A stretch of DNA of 64,000 bases, from NCBI GenBank assembly GCA_000149265.1, contig CH003313.1, forward strand, positions 2,229,682 to 2,293,681. The letters run 5' to 3'. The position numbers were made by a program, and so were the translations under genes. The notes beneath the pieces were generated by a model, which saw only the letters and a list, made by a program, of their open reading frames with translations, had not been told where the DNA came from and ran no database searches. How positions within the stretch are numbered: the stretch's first letter is position 1; every line of letters begins with the position of its first letter. Positions 56,627 through 64,000 of the stretch are shown here, one piece after another. The DNA is from Ciona savignyi. Lineage: Eukaryota; Chordata; Ascidiacea; Phlebobranchia; Cionidae.

Positions 56627-59600
56627 TTACAATATGCTTTCTTTAACAGGCAACAGTGAAAAATCATTATTATTGTCTTCAGTAAGCATTTTCGACAATA
56701 CTTTTCTGTCCACAACCAAAGCTAGTGATATTAACAAAAGGTAGTACAGGCTGCACTTGTAAAGTTGCAGCGCTGAGTTGCTGTTTGTCTCCCTGTAAAT
56801 AAATGGTTGTTAAAATAATTGGATGTTATACGGTTGGTCGTATGACCGAATGGTTAACGCGATCAATATACTTATTTTTTTTTAAAACTGGTCCTAGTGA
56901 CGAGCCCATCATGGGTTCGAAATTTGGCACAGAAAAAAATGGTTAACGCGGCCGATACATAGAATTCTACCCCAAAAACGGTATTGTAATCAGCCCATTA
57001 GGGGTTCCAAACTTAGCACTAGAAAAATAATTGGATTTTAACATTATTCTCCTGTTTGCGCATCAGGTAAAGTGCGGATTTTTAGATGCATTTAATTAAT
57101 CCGTGAATTGGTAAAACAGTGCGTAAAATGCGGATTTCCTAGCTTAAATATTGATTTTATATAGAAGTTCGTTTAAAGCTTAACGCCAGGTTAGGGATTG
57201 GTAGAAATTTTCATCAATTTTATATTTTGGTAGTGCCCAAATCCAGTTCATGATGAATTAATACTTGTTTTTTTTAGTAAACTGTTGTCCATAGTCTACA
57301 AGTTAAAAATGGTTTGTGAATAAACTTAGTATAGTTGGCGTTTTAATAGGTAAATGGTTAGTATTTAAATCAATATTCTTCAAAATGGGGGGTGGGGTTG
57401 TTGATATACACATACTCACATATTAATCAGTCATTCAAAATAATAGACGGTTTACCTAACCCGAGGATTATCCCAAGACAAAATTCCACATTTTAACAAA
57501 TCCACAGATTATTCAGCGTTTTAATAAACCTATGGATTTAGTGCTTGGTGTTTATCAATGTAGGTGGGACTACAACGGGTCCTATAACACTACAAGTCAA
57601 TAAACAAATTAAATATTTCTAAGCCCTGGAGTTGGATTACTAATTTATCAACTGAGTGCAAGCACAAAAACGTGATGTACTAGCAAAGATTCCATTTGAA
57701 ATGCCTTGTTTGACTTTATGAACGAGACGGTATTTCTTGCTAGCTGGCAAATACAATTAATTTCGTACTGTGTGCCCTCTGTACCGAGTCTTATGACGAA
57801 ACAGTCACATCGCTATGATGTAGATTTACTAACATAGTCGTACTTTTCGCGTCACTTGTACTGTTACAGTACTGTACTTTGTTTACTGCCAATGTCGCAC
57901 TGTTACTTTAGTTGAACAATAAATTTGACATTATTAGAACTTTTGGCCTTCGGCGTCAATTCAGGTACGGTGATGGCGTCTTCGGTTTTTATAATTAATC
58001 GGATATTACGACCAAAAATGGTCTGGTCCCAAGGTGGTCATATTAGGCAGCTATGTTATATATACTGTATTATGAAATTATGGCATACCTGTGAAATCGA
58101 TAGGATTTGTAGGAGAGCCATAGATTGATCGGTGTGGACATGGCAACAAACCACAATGTTGTTACTCCAGTGACAGGAGCGGCAAGACATAACGACCACA
58201 GCAGCCCAGTGTGGAACAGCACCACGTATTTGGTGGCGGTGGGATGGGATAAGGGGAGCATGTGGTACGATCCACGCGCATAGTCACCACGTCTGCGCCA
58301 TGCGAGTGCATAAAAATGAGGGAACTGCCACGCATACAATATACCAGCGAAAATCATGGCACCTGAAATGTATGATGTTTGTTAGTAACGCAAGACCTGT
58401 ACCGGTACCACTTAGTTTTAGGTTTTAAAACAACTCTAAAAAAACAAGTTTGATTCTTGTCATTTCCACTATTCACATCAGTTGCTTCTTTGTTCGAGGA
58501 GGATATTTAAATTTATGTTTATCCCCGTGAATGGAAAATTGCAAGGAGTGTTATCACACGGGCAACCATGCCCCCAATTGGGTTACTGGAGCTATCGCAG
58601 TGTGTTGTATATGAACAGAAAAAGTCAGCAAAACGAACAGTCGTTAAAACATGTCTTTAAAAATGGTTAGGGTCCTCTTTTATCAATTAATAGATAACAA
58701 CAATCATTCTAGCACAAGCATGTTATTTTGAATTTCAATAAAATGTAGCTTATTTCAATTATACGAGTTTATTCATTCTTATTCTCATGTAGATCAACAA
58801 AACATTACCGCATGGATGATATGATCCAAGATTATATTCTTCTATATAAACAGTTTTCACAAATGTTACAATAGGTGTAAAACAGTTTTTAATTGATGTG
58901 TTTGATTAGTTTGGTAGTTTATTTTATAAAGCAGGACATTTGATAATAATTCGGAAAACGGCAAAACGACAGTCGTTAAAACACGTCTAAAAACCAATCT
59001 ACTAAATCAAGTCAATGTCCGTCATGTGTTGTGCATGCATAAAGTGGCCAGGCTGAATAATGAAGTAATTTTTCATTGTTTGTGTCTTCATCTATCAGAC
59101 CATTTTCTGCAACCCTTCTTTACATTTAAAATTTTTAAAGTACAACAGATATAGTAGTTTGTGTGAAATTTATATACCCTTTGCGACCCCTAAAATTCAT
59201 TGCGCGACAATGCAGGGGGATCCCCAGTATGGGAAACTCTGTATTAGACTATGCAGCAGCACTGACAACAGAAATACCAGTGGCCACGACATGTCAATGC
59301 CACAAATAGTAAAAGCGCAAAATTCAAATTAAAAGCAGATTACAGCACGGACAAGGACACCCCATAAATTTTGACCGATTAGCTCGGTGAGTTAGTAGGT
59401 CGCCTTTCAGTCAAAGGGAGGCAGGTTAAAAACCATATCTAGTAGAGTGCAACGCCCCTTGCGTTTAAACAGGAATAAACATGAATATCCTATCCTAAAA
59501 TAACATATGCTACTCGAACCTGAATCAAGACTCCCAGTAGCTGCTGTCCACCCCATTAATGGAGGGATAGAACCAACCACTGCACCAACCCAAGTATTGA

Positions 59601-62600
59601 ACCAGTGTTTCCGTTTCAATGCAGTGTACACTCCAGCATACAAAGCTAGGTTTGTAAATCCGAGAGCCGCAGTCAGACCATTGACACCTGAAGAGGTAGA
59701 ATTTAGTGTTATGTCTTTGGCTTTGACTGTTTGACAATCGCCATGCAAAAAAATTCTTTAAAAAATGACAAACGTGTGAATAAAACACTTTGGAAGGTAA
59801 AAGTTATATGCTAATGTGAGCTTATACTACATTAATATGGGCGGGTCCACAGTAGCTACCGGGACCAGGAATTTAGGCCATGGAAGGCCCATTACTCCAG
59901 CACGCCGGGCTAACATGGATCCGGGATATAGAGGTCAAGTCGGCCAGTGTCCTGAAAAAAACTGACTAAATGCTTGACCGGGATAGATGCGAGATCATTA
60001 GATTTAAAAACTCCAAAATTTCTCCATCTGGTTACAGCAAATGCTGGACAATGGCCAACATAGCGTAAAGGAGTCTCGTCTTCTGATCCGCCCGGTTGGT
60101 CTAGCGGTTAAGTGCGTCGCCTTTCAATCGAAAGGTTGCAGGTGCGAAACTGGTCGCTAGTTAGACGGTTGTGTCCTTGGGCAAGGCACTTTACGGACAT
60201 TGCCTGAACCCAGCGGATTAATGGGTTCTACTAAATTGAAGGAACGTGTCTGTCATATACAACACACTGTAATAGCTCCGGTAACCCGACGATGGGCGCG
60301 AGGTGATCTGACGATTGCCCGTGTGATAACCCCCTTGGTTTTCCCATTCACGGGGATAAAGATGAATATCCTATCCTATCCTTCTTCTTGGCAGAAGGGA
60401 CAGGTTGCACATGCCGTGCGCATGAGGATGGATTGGTGCTTTGCCAAATTAGCATGACCAGTGATAATCTGAAGAACAGATCGTAACTGTCTCCGCCGCA
60501 GCCGGAGAAGTTGCTTGGACAGGGATAGGCCTTGTCCAAGATACTCCTTCGTCTGACGACAGCCACAGTGTTGTCTCCATTCTTCAGCATGTTTTCGGCT
60601 CATCCACGCCTCCAATTCTGTCCTGACAGAGCAGACGGGAATACAGAGGGATGGTTCTGGACCGATGAAGGCAGTGCTGGATGCGTCACAAGCCAACTCG
60701 TCAGCTTGATCGTTGCCATCAAAGTTTGATTGGCCTGGAATCCAGAAAAGTTCCACAAGATTAAGCCCTCCAAGATTGTGAAGAAGGTACCATGTCTCTC
60801 GCAGCAAGGGGCTATGTATCTTTAAGCTCAATAGAGCTTTCAGAGCAGCCTGACTATCACTGTGAATGGTGATGGACATAAAACTGAGGGGAAGCTTCCA
60901 AGTGGAAAGCTGAATTTGTAATCACACTTGGTGGATTGAATAAGTACTCCAGCACCAGTCGATCCATCTAGTCGTGACCCATCAGTGTAACAGACGAGCT
61001 GTGATGGGTCAGATGGTCGTACAGGTGGAGTGATGTTGTCACGGTCGCTAATCTGAATCGCGAAGTGGCGTTCCAGATGGAGAGTGCAGGAACTGCAATC
61101 CACTGGCAATGAGAGAAGATGGATATCTTCCATTGCTTGGTTGCAGATGTCAATATGACTTTTCTTCTGCCACATTGAGTAACCAGTCCCCTTCCAGTGA
61201 CCTAAAAATCTCAGGCGTTGTGCCGTTTTAATGGCTGTGCCCTGGAGGTACAGGTGCAGCGTGGGGAGGTTAAGTAGCATCTCCATTGAGCTTATACTAA
61301 ATGCAACATTTTAATATAGGAAAGGATTGGATACTGGTACTGTACTCAATTTAATCTGTCGGCAATTCAATGTTGGCAATAGTAATCTTTAGTTTCATCG
61401 TACCCATTTAGGCTGCCATATGTATTATTGCAAATTGCAATATGTTTAAGATTTAATTATTTTTTAAAACAATCAAAGAAATGTATATTTAGTCCTTGTT
61501 CAAGGACACAACCACACGGAAAATAGGTAAACTAAAGATTCAACCTATAACCTGGGTGTCCTGTATATGTACGGTCTAGAGATTTTAAGTTCCACAAAGC
61601 CATACAGCCCATACTACACAACCACAAGGCCATACTACACAACTATTTTACATAAGAACAACTACCGATTAGTCTGGTGGTTTAGTGCATCGCCTTCCTG
61701 CAGAAGGGTTGCAGATTTGAAAATGGTCGATAGCTTCTTATAGTTGTGTCCTTGGGCAATGCACTTAACGGAAATTTCCTGAACCCAGCGGATTAATAGA
61801 TTCCACTAAATTAAAGGAACGTGTGAATCATACACAACACATTGCAATGGCTCTGATAACCGCCTTGGTTTTCCCATTCACGGGATAAACATGAATATCC
61901 TATACTATATAGAGTTTTAGTTTTTCTGAAATGCGCCGGAGACTAAAACTACAGACATTTAAACGACTGACAGTCATTGCGTATAGGGAATAAGACCTGA
62001 AACGCGATACTTAACAGTTAGGTCCAATAAGTTAAAGTAGAATTCAAGAAAATGAACCTTGATACAGACAAGCAACGCCTGTACTCCCGGTAACGACCGC
62101 AAATAGGAAAGCATGCAGGGGAGAAATGATTCCTTTAACAAGCGGTCGATTTCTAGTCCGATCCATCTGGGCATCGTATGGAACTTCTGCTATCTGTGAA
62201 AAATACATTGTTTGATTTACCCAATTGAACAACATGGTTGACATATTTTTTTGAAACTATAACCAAATGCCATGGTAATGGACACCAGACATAACATTAG
62301 GGGGTTTATGTTATCTAGGATAATATAGAATATTCATGATTATTCCTGTGCATGGAAAGAAACAAGGGACATAAACACACGACACAGGCAATTATCAGAT
62401 TACCTATAAGGTTACTGGAGCTATTGTAATGTGTAGGATTATGACATTTTTGGTGGAGACCATCATTAAACATAATAGCCCAGTAACCAAACTTTGGGTT
62501 GTAACGCTAAATTTTTCTATCAACAGAGAATAAACATGAAAAATTCAATAAGATGCTGAACAGTCTCTGGATACAAGCTATAGGCTCACAACAATGGCAA

Positions 62601-63490
62601 AGAAACCGTTCTATTATAATTTACTCAAAAATTACATTTGACATACCTGGTTGAGAGTGTTAGCAGAGCAAGAGCACAGAGCTGTGCCGAGTGTAACAAG
62701 AAGAAAAGTGGATTGCTCGAATGGAACAGGTGCGAGGCAGTAGCCCGCATCTGCCGTCATTACAACGAACCCTATGTGAGGAAAATGTTAGAACCAAATA
62801 ACTTGGCCACATTTTATTACCCTATGTCCTACTTTAATATTAGTATCAAGATTAAGATAGATCTTCATATGGGCCACAACGCATAACCATAATGTCATAA
62901 ACTAAACAATTTGACATTGATTTAAAATCAATATTTGATTTAAAAACGCACACTATTGTGTGGAATAGTGGGAAGAAGGGCAGGGAGTTATTTCCTCATT
63001 TAAGTGACAACAATACTTTGTCCCGTTCATGATAGAGTGTGTTGTTCCGCCCCGCTCACCCACCTTACTGTCATCCCATGCTCATCCCACCTTACAGATT
63101 AGTGAAGCCCCTTAAATTCATATTCGATATTACATATGGAGTAAAACTTATCTGTAACTCACAGGTTAAATACCACTTGGATAAAGATGCGTACACCAAG
63201 GGCCATTTCATTAAATCCATTTGATTATCCTTCCACCCATTTTGTACCAACAGTTCTTTCTTGCCTATTGTAACATTCGGCAAGCTTTTCACTTTGAGGT
63301 GCACTTGATGACTTGTAGGTCTGTATTGACCAACTTTAATTTTATTCGATGTTAAACAAGAAAAGGCTTGAGGTGAAATGGTGCTGGAAAGTTTATCTCT
63401 TCTACTTGTAAGCTGCATGCAAGACAAGTACTTGCTGTGAATTAGGTTGACCCGAAATCCAGTAAAACATGTCTTTGCAATCAGATGCAT
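56627..63490 (-). CDS. COX10: Protohaem IX farnesyltransferase (haem O synthase)
   Basis: COX10 farnesylates haem B to haem O in the mitochondrial inner membrane, the first step to haem A for cytochrome c oxidase. Six exons in coding order: 63490-63163, 62771-62647, 62193-62058, 59687-59520, 58362-58089 and 56792-56627. They sum to 1197 nt, giving 398 aa (human 443). The N-terminus is rich in Lys and Arg, consistent with a presequence. UbiA motif 1 spans the exon 2/3 junction: [20 protein letters not shown], with Asn150, Asp158 and Asp162. [20 protein letters not shown] and the second active-site loop [13 protein letters not shown] are highly typical. The start is the ATG at 63490, since the in-frame codon TAG lies four codons upstream of it. 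The short final exon encodes a last membrane segment and a divergent tail. The long third intron carries a LINE and several SINEs. Confidence 0.96.
56838..57030 (+). mobile_element. tRNA-Ser/Leu-like element, tandem pair (family B)
   Basis: First unit: GGTCGTATGACCGAATGGTT, then AGCCCATCATGGGTTCGAAA with a good B box. Second unit (from about 56940): GGTTAACGCGGCCGATACAT, then AGCCCATTAGGGGTTCCAAA. This is the best copy for defining the family. It lies in the last COX10 intron. Confidence 0.65.
58498..58612 (-). mobile_element. SINE (family A) 3' fragment
   Basis: Minus-strand 3' part, from AGGATATTTAAATTTATGTT to CGCAGTGTGTTGTATATGA, followed at once by a GACAGTCGTT-type fragment (core AACGAACAGTCGTT at 58632-58645). 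Confidence 0.7.
58925..59005 (+). repeat. GACAGTCGTT-type interspersed repeat, 3' part
   Basis: AAGCAGGACATTTGATAATA, the palindrome at 58965-58977, then AAAACACGTCTAAAAACC. In the COX10 intron between exons 4 and 5. Confidence 0.7.
59374..59497 (+). mobile_element. SINE (family A), large internal deletion
   Basis: The head TGACCGATTAGCTCGGTGAG is joined after GGCAGGTTAAAAACC to the 3' tail AGGAATAAACATGAATATCC. It ends 23 bases from COX10 exon 4. Confidence 0.75.
59830..61286 (-). mobile_element. 5'-truncated LINE fragment with RNase H domain
   Basis: Flanked by identical 13-bp TGAGCTTATACTA copies at 59817-59829 and 61287-61299. On the minus strand it encodes the C-terminus of a non-LTR retrotransposon ORF2. 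The RNase H motifs are [25 protein letters not shown] and NDQADELA, followed by a zinc-knuckle tail [10 protein letters not shown], which resumes beyond a nested SINE as [16 protein letters not shown] and ends at a stop near 59928. Two defects are visible: a deletion with a frame change around 60840-60880 that removes the segment expected to hold the catalytic Glu, and the SINE insertion. The element is therefore inactive. It lies in the third COX10 intron, sense to the gene. Confidence 0.92.
60086..60380 (+). mobile_element. tRNA-headed SINE (family A), nested in the LINE
   Basis: One of the best-preserved copies. Head CCGCCCGGTTGGTCTAGCGG, with CCTTTCAATCGAAAGG able to form a 5-bp anticodon-like stem; tail GGGATAAAGATGAATATCC with repeated TATCC. 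It splits the LINE zinc-knuckle coding sequence; a short AGAAG on both sides may be its target duplication. Confidence 0.93.
61663..61907 (+). mobile_element. tRNA-headed SINE (family A)
   Basis: Head AACTACCGATTAGTCTGGTG. The region between TCTGATAACC and CCTTGGTTTTCCC is shortened. Antisense in the third COX10 intron. Confidence 0.85.
62325..62440 (-). mobile_element. SINE (family A) 3' fragment
   Basis: Minus-strand tail portion, from GAATATTCATGATTATTCC to GGAGCTATTGTAATGTGT; an extra ACGACAC is inserted after AAACAC. Confidence 0.65.
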
Positions 63491-64000
63491 CACATAAAAC
63501 TAATTTGGCCCTACTGATACATGCTACAATGGTGATAATAAACAAGTTTAAAGAAGAATCAATCAATCAAACATATTTTATTTGTTAAAGGCACAGAAAG
63601 AAAATAATAACAATACAAAAATAAATTAGACTGAAGTCAAGGAGACACCGAGAAACCATGTGGTTATCGAAGTAAGTGCCACCTTACAATAAATGTGAAT
63701 CAATATCAAAGATTGTAGTTATTTATCACTGTCATACACATTATTACAACCAAACTGGATGTACAGATCTATATACCAAATACAAACCGTACAAGGTAAA
63801 ATTCATCAATCGTATAAATTTTTAAGTCCGACCGATTAGTTTTTTTTTGCGGTTAAGTGCATCGTTTTTCAGTCGAATGGTTAAAGTATCAAAATGGGCC
63901 GCCAGCTAATCGTGTGTCTTTGGGAGGGTCACTTAGTGGACATTGTTGCGTGTTACATGTGTACCAGTAAGAAATATAGTGAAAGTATGAGATTCTCGTT
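63491..64000. other. Region upstream of COX10 at the window edge
   Basis: AT-rich, presumably including the COX10 promoter or leader. A SINE head with part of the body is recognisable at 63824-63950 (AGTCCGACCGATTAGTTTTT). No other gene is visible. Confidence 0.6.

Noticed and set aside
59507-59734. Plus-strand 75-aa ORF
   Set aside because: It is antisense to COX10 exon 4.
60200-60457. Recurring short ORFs beginning [15 protein letters not shown]
   Set aside because: The same peptide recurs at several loci because it is the translation of the SINE body, not a gene family.
1-64000. CRISPR arrays, operons or other prokaryotic features
   Set aside because: Spliced eukaryotic genes throughout; the repeated sequences are irregularly spaced transposons.

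Overview
The window is nuclear DNA of an ascidian, almost certainly a Ciona species. It has AT-rich intergenic DNA, short GT-AG introns and one 100-base assembly gap (11067-11166). The best species clue is a six-exon voltage-gated proton channel gene. Its protein follows the architecture I recall for Ciona Ci-VSOP, but differs at many positions in the cytoplasmic ends. This suggests a congener (C. savignyi-like) or a divergent lineage rather than the reference C. robusta, though no alignment was run.

Eight protein genes can be assembled exon by exon. Every splice phase closes, and the seven genes complete in the window give coding totals divisible by three. On the + strand lie the 3' part of a FAM91A1 homologue (135-8438), signal peptide peptidase (SPP/HM13, 14380-20529) and an intronless very-long-chain acyl-CoA dehydrogenase (ACADVL, 29295-31175). 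On the - strand lie the HVCN1/VSOP proton channel (26020-21129), fumarylacetoacetase (FAH, 37186-31964), a METTL27-like methyltransferase (41036-38640), a TRPC-family cation channel (55105-46245) and COX10 haem A farnesyltransferase (63490-56627). The genes belong to unrelated pathways and I see no operon-like unit. SPP and HVCN1 converge tail to tail with poly(A) hexamers 22 bases apart. ACADVL and FAH also converge, while HVCN1 and ACADVL are divergent.

Most of the remaining sequence is transposon-derived. A tRNA-headed SINE of about 290 bp is present in roughly 35 full or partial copies. There is a second tRNA-Ser/Leu-like short element, and several non-autonomous hAT elements with recognisable terminal inverted repeats, three of them with perfect 8-bp target duplications. 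An 87-bp foldback family and a repeat built around the odd palindrome AACGACAGTCGTT are also present. In a COX10 intron, a 5'-truncated LINE with a 13-bp target duplication carries a SINE nested inside it. The 8.4-14.4 kb interval (with the gap) and the 41.0-46.2 kb interval have no convincing gene.

Points most worth a second look: a tandem partial duplication of the FAH terminal exon that still encodes an alternative C-terminus; a possible one-base frameshift at the FAM91A1 C-terminus; near-identical sequence on one side of the gap and 600 bp upstream of it; the intronless ACADVL with a splice-acceptor-like site just before its ATG, possibly for spliced-leader trans-splicing; and the nested retroelements. 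I did not find a convincing new multi-gene system.
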